Source: an uncultured Oscillospiraceae bacterium (GTDB lineage Bacteria; Bacillota; Clostridia; Oscillospirales; Oscillospiraceae). From it: a stretch of DNA of 63,061 bases. Shown in pieces: positions 46,714 to 54,066 of the stretch. The stretch is from contig CAJULM010000009.1 of the NCBI GenBank assembly GCA_910587285.1, positions 13,214 through 76,274 on the forward strand, written 5' to 3'. The notes below the pieces were generated by a model. That model saw only the letters and a list, made by a program, of their open reading frames with translations. It did no database searches and was not told where the DNA came from. The stretch's first letter is position 1. The number at the start of each line of letters is the position of its first letter. The position numbers were made by a program, and so were the translations under genes.

Positions 46714-49700
46714 CTATTTAATGTTCAGCTCCTGTTCCACATCGTTTAGGTTGATGGTGAGCATCCGGCTCACGCCCTTCTCCTGCATGGTGACGCCGTA
46801 GAGCACGTCGGCCTCCTCCATGGTCCCCCGGCGGTGGGTAATCACGATGAACTGGGTTTTGTCGCTCATCCGGCGCATATACCGGGCGTAGCGCACCACG
46901 TTGGACTCGTCCAGCGCCGCCTCGATCTCGTCCATGACGCAGAACGGCGTGGGCCGCACCTTCAAGATGGCGAAGTACAGCGCGATGGCGATGAGCGCCC
47001 GCTCCCCGCCGGACAGAGAGCTCATGTGCTGGATGGTCTTCCCCGGCGGCTGAGCCTTGATCTCGATGCCGCAGCCCAGCACGTCCTCCGGGTCCTCCAG
47101 GATAAGCTCCGCCTTGCCCCCGCCGAACAGCTCGGCGAACGCCTTTCGGAATTCCTGGTCGATGAGGGCGAACTGCTCCTGAAAAATCTCCGTCATCTCG
47201 CCGGTGATCTGGGCGATGATGTCCTCCAGCTCCTTTTTGGCCTTGGCCACGTCGTCCCGCTGGTCGGTGAAGTAGGTATACCGCTCGTTCACCCGGTTGA
47301 ACTCCTCCACCGCGTCCGGGTTGATGCTGCCCAGGGCGGAAATGGACTTTTTCAGCTCTCCGATGCGCCGCTGGGCCTTCTGGACGGATTCCAGCTCCAC
47401 CCGCTGGGCGCGAGCCGCCTCGTGGGAGAGCTGATACCCCTCCCATAGCTTGTCCAGCAGCTGGCTCTCCTCCATGGCGGCGGCGGCGGACTTCTGCTCT
47501 AAGACGGACACCTCCCGCTCCATGGCCAGCAGCTCGTTGTTCTTGTCCCGGGCCTGGCGGTCCGTCTGGTTGCGCTTCCCCTCCAGGGCCAGCTTTTCCT
47601 CGTTGAGACGGCGGATGGCGGCGATCCCCTCCTGGCTGGCCGCCTTCAGCCCCTGAAGCCGGTCCTCCTCCTCCTGAATGCGCCGGGCCAGGTAGTCGTT
47701 CTGCCGCTCAAACTGCCCGATCATCGCCGTGCGGCTGGCGGTGTCCCCAGACAGGTCCTCCCGCAGCCGCTCCAGCTCGCCGATGCTCTGGCGCAGCGCC
47801 GACTGCTCGCCCTCCAGCCCTGCCAGCCTGGCGCTGTGCTGGGCGGACTCCTCATTCAGCTTGGCCACCTTGTCCTGCAAGGCGGTCCGGCCCTGGGCCT
47901 TTGCCTCGCCCTCCGCCCGCAGGGCGGCGGCGGAGCCCTCCAGCGCCTCGATCCTCGCCTTGGCCTGCGCCGTATTGTCCGTGTTCTCCTCCATGCGGCG
48001 GCGCACCTGCTCCCGCTCTCCGGCCAGGCCCTGGCGGCGCAGCTCAACCTCCCCCAGCTGCACCTGGGCGCTCTCCGCCCGCTCCGAGTACTTCAGCACG
48101 GCGTCCTCCGCCTCGCGCAGCTGGGCGGTGGCGGCGTCCAGCTCATACTGCGCGGCGGTGACCTCCCGCTGGGTTTTTGCCAGCTCGTCCCCCGCGGCCT
48201 TCAGGTCGGCGCTCAGCCCGTCCTTTTGCCGGTTCAGCCGTTCCAGCTCGTTGGCCCTGGACAGAATGCCCGCCGAGCGGGACACGGACCCGCCCGTCAT
48301 GGACCCGCCCGCGTTGAGCACCTGGCCGTCCAGGGTGACGATGCGGAAGCGGTGGCCGAATTTCCGGGCCATGGCCATGGCCTTGTCCATGTCGCTGGCG
48401 ATGACCACCCGGCCCAGCAGGTTGGAGAAGATGCCGGCGTACTGCCGGTCAAAGGAGATGAGCGTATCCCCCATCCCTAAAAATCCGTCCTCGTTCTCCA
48501 CCGCCCTGTCCCGGAACTCGGCGGGGCGCACGGTGTTCATGGGCAGGAAGGTGGCGCGGCCTCCGTCCCGGCGCTTGAGGTAGTTGATGGCGTTTTTGCC
48601 GTCCTCGTCCCGCTCCACCACCAGGTTCTGCATGGCGCCCCCCAAGGCGATCTCGATGGCCACGGCGTACTGGTCGGGCACGTGGAGCAGCCCGGCCACC
48701 GGGCCCCGGACGCCCCGCAGGCCCCCGCGCTCGGCCTCCCCCATCACCAGCTTCACCGCCTTGGAGTAGCCCTCGTACAGCTTCTCCATCTCGGACAGCA
48801 TTTTAATGCGGGAGTTCAGGTTGTTCTCGTCCATTTGCAGCCTGCGGTGGGTCTCCTGGGCCTGGTCCAGCTTTCGCTGCCGGGACTGGAGGCGCATCTG
48901 ATAGCCGCTGATGACGTTTTTGGCTGCGTCCCGGTCCTCTGTGACCTTTTCCAGCTCCTTCTTCGTCCCCTCCAGGGCGTCCCGCGCCTGGGCGGCCCGC
49001 TCCTCCTGCTCCTGGAGCTCCTGGCCCAGCTTCTCCTCCCGGTCATACAGCTCCTGGGCCGCGGCGGTGAGGGCGGACAGCAGCTGTCTGGCCTCGCCGG
49101 CAGAGGCGGTCTCCAGCCGCTCCCGCTCCTGAAGGCGCTCCAGCTCGTCGTCCAGGCTGCCGGCCGAGCCCAGCACCTCCTGAACCCACCGCCCCAGCCG
49201 CTCCAGCTCCTCCTGCCTCCGGGCCATATCCTCCTCGATCTCGTCCAGCCGCGCCCGGCGCTCCTGGATCTGGGCGGCGATGGAGCCCGCCCGGCCCTCC
49301 TGCTGCTCCAGCTCCTGCCGGATGCGCTGGGCGTTCTCGCTGTTGTTCTTGATGTCGTTTTTCAGCAGCGTGATGCCGTTTTCACAGGCGTGCACCTGCT
49401 CGTCCAAGCCGGACTGCTTGCCCCGCAGGTTCTCCGCCTGGACATCTTTGTCCCGCATCTCCTGGGCCAGCTCGCCGCTCTGGGCGTACAGCCGCTCCAC
49501 CTCGCCCTGGGCCTCGTCCCGCTGGCGCACCGCCGCCTCGCAGTCGCCCCGCAGCTTCACCGCGTTGGCCCGGATGCGCTCCAGCTGCTCCAGCCAGACG
49601 GAAATCTCCAGCTCCTTCAGCTCGTCCCGGAGGACCAAATACTTTTTCGTCTTTTCCGCCTGGGCCCGCAGGGGCTCCACCTGGAGCTCCAGCTCGTCGA

Positions 49701-50283
49701 TTTTATCGTTGATGCGCACCAGGTTTTCGTCGGTGCGCTCCAGCTTGCGCTCCGCCTCCTCCTTGCGGTGGCGGAAGCGGGAGATGCCCGCCGCCTCCTC
49801 GAAAATTTCCCGGCGGTCGGCGCTTTTCACGGAGAGAATCTCATCAATTCTCCCCTGCCCGATGATGGAATAGCCCTCCCGGCCCAGGCCGGTGTCCATA
49901 AACAGCTCGTTGATATCCTTCAGCCGGCAGGCCCGGCGGTTGATGTAGTACTCGCTCTCCCCGGAGCGGTAGTACCGCCGCGTCACCGCCACCTCGGTCT
50001 CCTCCATCTGGAACATATGCTCAGTGTTGTCCAGCACCAGCGTGACCTCGGCAAAGCCCAGCCCCTTGCGCTTTTCCGTGCCGTTGAAAATCACGTCCTC
50101 CATTTTGCTGCCCCGGAGGGTTCGGGTGGACTGCTCCCCCATCACCCAGCGGATGGCGTCGGCAATGTTGGACTTGCCCGACCCGTTGGGCCCCACCACC
50201 GCCGTGATGTCGGAGCCAAAGGCCAGCACCGTCTTATCCGCAAAAGACTTGAAGCCTTGAATTTCCAGCGCTTTTAAATACAA
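46714..50283 (-). CDS. smc: Chromosome segregation protein SMC
   Basis: A 1,189-aa condensin ATPase. Walker A is VGPNGSGKSN (about 29-38). Coiled coil runs about 165-500, the hinge about 515-665 (GVRGPVAGLLHV; GGSMTGGSVSRS), then the returning coiled coil, and the C-terminal head with signature LSGGERALIAIALYFA and Walker B PFCVMDEIEAALD. TTG 50283 is preferred to GTG 50292 because GAGGTG is then 6 bases upstream and the product begins MYLKALEIQGFKSF. Confidence 0.97.
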   Translation of the reverse strand: MYLKALEIQGFKSFADKTVLAFGSDITAVVGPNGSGKSNIADAIRWVMGEQSTRTLRGSKMEDVIFNGTEKRKGLGFAEVTLVLDNTEHMFQMEETEVAVTRRYYRSGESEYYINRRACRLKDINELFMDTGLGREGYSIIGQGRIDEILSVKSADRREIFEEAAGISRFRHRKEEAERKLERTDENLVRINDKIDELELQVEPLRAQAEKTKKYLVLRDELKELEISVWLEQLERIRANAVKLRGDCEAAVRQRDEAQGEVERLYAQSGELAQEMRDKDVQAENLRGKQSGLDEQVHACENGITLLKNDIKNNSENAQRIRQELEQQEGRAGSIAAQIQERRARLDEIEEDMARRQEELERLGRWVQEVLGSAGSLDDELERLQERERLETASAGEARQLLSALTAAAQELYDREEKLGQELQEQEERAAQARDALEGTKKELEKVTEDRDAAKNVISGYQMRLQSRQRKLDQAQETHRRLQMDENNLNSRIKMLSEMEKLYEGYSKAVKLVMGEAERGGLRGVRGPVAGLLHVPDQYAVAIEIALGGAMQNLVVERDEDGKNAINYLKRRDGGRATFLPMNTVRPAEFRDRAVENEDGFLGMGDTLISFDRQYAGIFSNLLGRVVIASDMDKAMAMARKFGHRFRIVTLDGQVLNAGGSMTGGSVSRSAGILSRANELERLNRQKDGLSADLKAAGDELAKTQREVTAAQYELDAATAQLREAEDAVLKYSERAESAQVQLGEVELRRQGLAGEREQVRRRMEENTDNTAQAKARIEALEGSAAALRAEGEAKAQGRTALQDKVAKLNEESAQHSARLAGLEGEQSALRQSIGELERLREDLSGDTASRTAMIGQFERQNDYLARRIQEEEDRLQGLKAASQEGIAAIRRLNEEKLALEGKRNQTDRQARDKNNELLAMEREVSVLEQKSAAAAMEESQLLDKLWEGYQLSHEAARAQRVELESVQKAQRRIGELKKSISALGSINPDAVEEFNRVNERYTYFTDQRDDVAKAKKELEDIIAQITGEMTEIFQEQFALIDQEFRKAFAELFGGGKAELILEDPEDVLGCGIEIKAQPPGKTIQHMSSLSGGERALIAIALYFAILKVRPTPFCVMDEIEAALDESNVVRYARYMRRMSDKTQFIVITHRRGTMEEADVLYGVTMQEKGVSRMLTINLNDVEQELNIK

Positions 50284-50387
50284 TGACCGCACCTCATTAT
50301 CGAAAGACCCGCCCCTCTCCCCCAGCCGGGAATGTCAGAGCCGGAGCCTCTTTCCGCCTGTATTTCCATATTGCCCATAGATAGTTT

Positions 50388-50416
50388 ATCATATCATTTT
50401 ATACCCTGTTTTGCAA
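50388..50416 (-). promoter_or_regulatory. Sigma-A promoter of the smc operon
   Basis: On the minus strand TTGCAA, 17 bp, TATGAT, about 100 bp upstream of smc. Confidence 0.7.
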
Positions 50417-50463
50417 CAGTTTTCCAATTCCGTCCGCCCTATTTTTGCCGGCTCTATACGAAA

Positions 50464-50491
50464 GACAGACCGGGCAAAAGCCCGGTCTGTC
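50464..50491 (-). terminator. Terminator of lysC
   Basis: GACAGACCGGGC/GCCCGGTCTGTC, 12 bp perfect with an AAAA loop, 10 bp past the lysC stop. Confidence 0.9.
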
Positions 50492-50500
50492 TCCTGTGCG

Positions 50501-51727
50501 TTACTGTGCGCCGTTGAATTCGTCGTAGAACCGGTCGTGAATCACCTGCACCGCCCGGTCCGCGTCGCTGATATGGACCAATACGGACACCTTGATCTCG
50601 CTGGTGGAAATCATATTGATATTGATGCCCGCGTTAAACAGCGCCTCAAACATGGCCGCGGCCACGCCGGGGTTGTTGATCATCCCCGCCCCTACAATGG
50701 ACACCTTGGCGATATTGTCCGACACGTCGATGTGGTCGAAGTGGATGCGGTCCCGGTTGTCCTCCAGCAGCTGGCGGGCCTGCTCCATGTCCCCCTTGGC
50801 GACGGTAAAGCTGATATCCTTGGTCTCGCTGCGGCCGATGGACTGGAGGATAATGTCCACGTTCACGTTGTTTTTGGCCAGCAGGGAGAAGATTTTAAAC
50901 GCGATGCCCGGCGTGTCCTCCAGCCCCACCAGGGCCAGGCGGGCGATATTTTTATCCTTGGCAATGCCGCTGATATGGGATTTTTCCATTGTCTTGACGA
51001 CCTCCTTCACTTTCGTACCCGGCTTCCCGGAAAAGCTGGACAGCACCTCCAGGTTGACTCCATAGCGCTTGGCCATTTCCACCGAGCGGTTGTGGAGCAC
51101 CTGGGCGCCCAGGGTGGCCAGCTCCAGCATCTCATCATAGGTGATCTCGTCCAGCTTGTGCGCCCCCGGCACCAAACGGGGGTCGGCGGTGTACACGCCG
51201 TCCACGTCGGTAAAAATCTGGCACAGGTCGGCGTTGAGCGCCGCGGCGATGGCCACCGCCGACGTGTCCGACCCGCCCCGGCCCAGGGTGGTGATGTCGT
51301 CGTATTTGTTCAGCCCCTGAAACCCGGTGACAATCACGATGCGGCGCTTGTCCAGCTCCGCGCGAATGCGCTCCCCCTGCACCCGCTTGATGCGGGCGTT
51401 GCCATAGCCGGAGTTGGTGCGAAAGCCCGCCTGCCACCCGGTGAGGGACACCACGGGAAAGCCCATGCTCTCAATGGCCATGGCGCACAGGGAGCAGGAG
51501 ATCTGTTCCCCGGTGGACAGCAGCATATCCATCTCCCGCTTGGAGGCGCCCGGGTTGATCTCCGCCGCCTTTTCGATGAGGTCGTCGGTGGTATCCCCCT
51601 GGGCGGACAGCACCGCCACCACGCTGTTTCCCTTTTGATACGTATCGGTGATAATGCGGGCCACGTTGCGGATTTTTTCCGCATCCGCCACGGAGGACCC
51701 GCCGAATTTTTGTACGATAAGTGCCAT
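50501..51727 (-). CDS. lysC: Aspartate kinase
   Basis: A 408-aa aspartokinase, first step of Lys/Thr/Met synthesis. It begins ALIVQKFGGSSVADAEKI (KFGGSS catalytic motif); GFQGLNKYDDITTLGRGGSD is the substrate loop. Two C-terminal ACT domains (about 265-408, with VNVDIILQSIGR and GININMISTSEIKVSVLV) give feedback control. ATG 51727 is chosen over 51739. It is monofunctional, unlike ThrA fusions, with hom encoded upstream. Confidence 0.95.
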   Translation of the reverse strand: MALIVQKFGGSSVADAEKIRNVARIITDTYQKGNSVVAVLSAQGDTTDDLIEKAAEINPGASKREMDMLLSTGEQISCSLCAMAIESMGFPVVSLTGWQAGFRTNSGYGNARIKRVQGERIRAELDKRRIVIVTGFQGLNKYDDITTLGRGGSDTSAVAIAAALNADLCQIFTDVDGVYTADPRLVPGAHKLDEITYDEMLELATLGAQVLHNRSVEMAKRYGVNLEVLSSFSGKPGTKVKEVVKTMEKSHISGIAKDKNIARLALVGLEDTPGIAFKIFSLLAKNNVNVDIILQSIGRSETKDISFTVAKGDMEQARQLLEDNRDRIHFDHIDVSDNIAKVSIVGAGMINNPGVAAAMFEALFNAGININMISTSEIKVSVLVHISDADRAVQVIHDRFYDEFNGAQ

Positions 51728-51739
51728 AGTTCCTTTCAT

Positions 51740-52066
51740 CCTCTCATGGAATTTCCATGCCCTTTTGCCGGGCGCTGTCCCGACGCTCTATTTTATGCTG
51801 TCCGCCGCTTTGCGCTTCTCCCTGGGGACCCCGCAAAGCCGTCCCTTGGCTTTGTGGGGAAAGGAGGCGCAGCGGAATGAGTGAGCTTTCGCCAAAGCGG
51901 AAGCGAGGGATACGGAGCTTGCGGCGATGTTGTCACGCTGCAAAGCGGCCAGGGCGCTCGGTCGCTTTCGCTGCGTCTCGGGCTGGTCTCTGGGGCCCGC
52001 TGCCCCATCCGCTCGCCCTCGCTCCGCTCCAAGCTCCCTCGCTGTCCGCTTCTCCGCGCTTCTCAG
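51740..52066. repeat. 327-bp gene-free GC-rich stretch between lysC and hom
   Basis: I see no gene here. The plus strand reads low-complexity Ser/Arg/Pro/Ala frames with no ribosome site and unnatural composition (SPKRKRGIRSLR type). Short inverted repeats abound. It resembles dispersed intergenic filler of Oscillospiraceae genomes; whether it recurs cannot be checked here. Confidence 0.4.
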
Positions 52067-53281
52067 TCAATCCAGCACCCGAATCACGGAGCGCAGCTCA
52101 ATTCCCGCCAGCAGCTGGTCCAGCTGGGGCCGGGTGAGCTCCCGCCCGGTGAGGCAGGCAGCCTCATCCCCGCCGCTCTCCCGGCGGGCCAGCAGCTTGC
52201 ACCCCGGCAGAGCCGCGCGCAGCGCCTCTGTGGACGCCTTGGCCCGGACATACCACCGGCTGGCCAAGCCGTCCGCGCCGCACACTGCGTCCTGGCCTCC
52301 CGGCTCCCAGAACAGCGCCCGGCGGTGACCCATATTCCGCGCCGCGTCGATCACGTCCGCCACCACGGCGGAGGCGGTGGGCAGCTTGCCCGCGCCCCGT
52401 CCGTAGAACATCACGTCCCCAATGGCGTCCCCCCGCACCGAGATGGCGTTGAACACGTCCTCCACCCCGGCCAGCGGGTCGGCTTGGTCCACCAGGTGGG
52501 GCGCCACATAGGCGCACACCCGAGCGTCCTCCATCCGGATGGCCCGGCCCAGCAGCTTGATCTTTTTGCCCGCGCTCTCCGCGTAGTCCACGTCCGCCAG
52601 CGTCACCTCCGTGATGCCCTGGGTGGGCACCTGGTCGGGATAGACGTGCCGCCCAAAGGCGATGGCGGCCAGGATGCATATCTTCCGGCAGGCGTCGTGC
52701 CCCTCCACGTCGGCGGACGGGTCCCGCTCCGCGTAGCCCTTCTCCTGGGCCTCCCGCAGCGCCGCGTCAAAGCTCAGCCCCGCCCGAATCATCCGGGTGA
52801 GGATATAGTTGGTGGTGCCGTTCAAAATCCCGTAGATTTCCAGAATCTCATTGGCCGCCAAGCACTGGGACAGGGGCCGGATGATGGGAATGCCCCCCCC
52901 CACGCTGGCTTCAAAGAGGTAGCACACCCCTTTCTCCCTGGCCAGCTGGGTCAGCTCGTACCCCTGGGTGGCCACCAGCTCCTTGTTGGAGGTGACCACG
53001 CTCTTGCCCGCCTCCAGCGCCCGGCGGGTGAAGTCCAGCGCCACGCCGGCCCCGCCGATGGTCTCCACCACAATGTCCACCTCGGGGTCCTGCTCAATCA
53101 CGGAGAAGTCCTTGACGAACCGGTCCGCGAAGGGGCTGTCCGGGAAGTCCCGCACGTCCAAAATATATTTCAGCCGGATCAATCCGTCCGCCTTGCGCTC
53201 AATGCTGTCCTCGTGCCCAGTGAGCACCTCCGCCACGCCGGAGCCCACGGTGCCAAAGCCCAAAACTGCCACATTTACCAT
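52067..53281 (-). CDS. hom: Homoserine dehydrogenase
   Basis: A 404-aa NAD(P)-dependent enzyme reducing aspartate semialdehyde to homoserine. VAVLGFGTVGSGVAEVL is the nucleotide-binding motif; ASVGGGIPIIRPL, LNGTTNYIL and AERDPSADVEGHDACRK hold the catalytic Lys/Asp region. A C-terminal ACT domain (about 325-404) senses threonine. ATG 53281 is preferred; ATG 53293 directly abuts AAAGGA. Confidence 0.95.
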   Translation of the reverse strand: MVNVAVLGFGTVGSGVAEVLTGHEDSIERKADGLIRLKYILDVRDFPDSPFADRFVKDFSVIEQDPEVDIVVETIGGAGVALDFTRRALEAGKSVVTSNKELVATQGYELTQLAREKGVCYLFEASVGGGIPIIRPLSQCLAANEILEIYGILNGTTNYILTRMIRAGLSFDAALREAQEKGYAERDPSADVEGHDACRKICILAAIAFGRHVYPDQVPTQGITEVTLADVDYAESAGKKIKLLGRAIRMEDARVCAYVAPHLVDQADPLAGVEDVFNAISVRGDAIGDVMFYGRGAGKLPTASAVVADVIDAARNMGHRRALFWEPGGQDAVCGADGLASRWYVRAKASTEALRAALPGCKLLARRESGGDEAACLTGRELTRPQLDQLLAGIELRSVIRVLD

Positions 53282-53378
53282 AATATTTGTCATTCCTTTC
53301 ACCCAGCACACGGCCCGTCGCCGTCGAGGAACCCGCCCTCTCCTGCCCCGTTCCGTCAGCGGACTAAAGCTCTTTTTG

Positions 53379-53406
53379 GTTCCTTTTTCTCTCAAGAAAA
53401 AGGAAC
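53379..53406. repeat. Perfect 12-bp hairpin after the ACT gene
   Basis: GTTCCTTTTTCT and AGAAAAAGGAAC with a 4-base loop; it ends in the ACT stop codon. No T tract follows on the minus strand, so it is unlike a classical terminator and may be an RNA stability or processing element in the ACT-hom message. Confidence 0.6.
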
Positions 53407-53852
53407 TAACCCGCCGGAACCTCACAGCGGATCACCTCGGGCCGCTCCCGCAGCGCGCAGAGCAGCTCCTCCAAACCGGCGGACAGCCCGCTGGTCTCCA
53501 ATCCCACCGTCACCGCCGCCGCGCCCCCACCGGGGATGGCCTGGTTGATGGTGAGCACGTTCCCCCCCCGGTCCGCCAGCAGATTGAGCACCGACGACAG
53601 AGCCCCCCGTTCATTGCGCAGAAGAATCTGGATGGTGACAATCCGTCCGTGGAGCATATCCTCAAAGGGCCGGATGGCGTCCTTATACTTGTAAAACGCG
53701 CTGCGGCTGATGCCCGCCCGGCGGGCGGCGGCGTTCACCGTCTGCTCCTGGCCGGTCTCCAGCAGCCGTTTGGCCTGGGCCACCTTCAAATAAATCTCCG
53801 GCAGCACCGTGGACTCCACAATAAAGTATTTGGGCTGCTGGGTCTGTTCCAT
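53406..53852 (-). CDS. ACT domain protein (UPF0735/PheB-like)
   Basis: A 148-aa protein: an N-terminal helix-turn-helix-like part (AAARRAGISRSAFYKYKDAI) and a C-terminal ACT domain (ILLRNERGALSSVLNLLADR then GGNVLTINQAIP) that binds amino acids. It is usually found before hom in Firmicutes and is thought to regulate the pathway. ATG 53852 is chosen since GGAAGG is 9 bases upstream. Confidence 0.92.
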   Translation of the reverse strand: MEQTQQPKYFIVESTVLPEIYLKVAQAKRLLETGQEQTVNAAARRAGISRSAFYKYKDAIRPFEDMLHGRIVTIQILLRNERGALSSVLNLLADRGGNVLTINQAIPGGGAAAVTVGLETSGLSAGLEELLCALRERPEVIRCEVPAG

Positions 53853-54066
53853 GGTGTTCATCCTTCCTATTCTATGCTCCCGCAGCTTTCTGTCCTTCTA
53901 TTGTGGTCTATTGTAACACAGCTGTGGACTGTGCGCAATTCCAAACCTCCCTGCTTTTTCGCCAAACCTTTCCCTCTCCCGCCGCCATTCTTCGGCACAA
54001 TCGCAGTATTCCCCGGTGAGCCGTTAAATAAAGCCGCCCACAGAACAATCTGTGGGCGGCTGCGCT

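Noticed and set aside
48682..50277. Long plus-strand frame opposite smc (over 500 codons)
   Set aside because: It is antisense to an unmistakable smc gene, has Leu/Gln/His/Pro-rich shadow composition and no ribosome site.
51881..53548. Plus-strand frame opposite hom
   Set aside because: Antisense shadow running through the gene-free lysC-hom gap.
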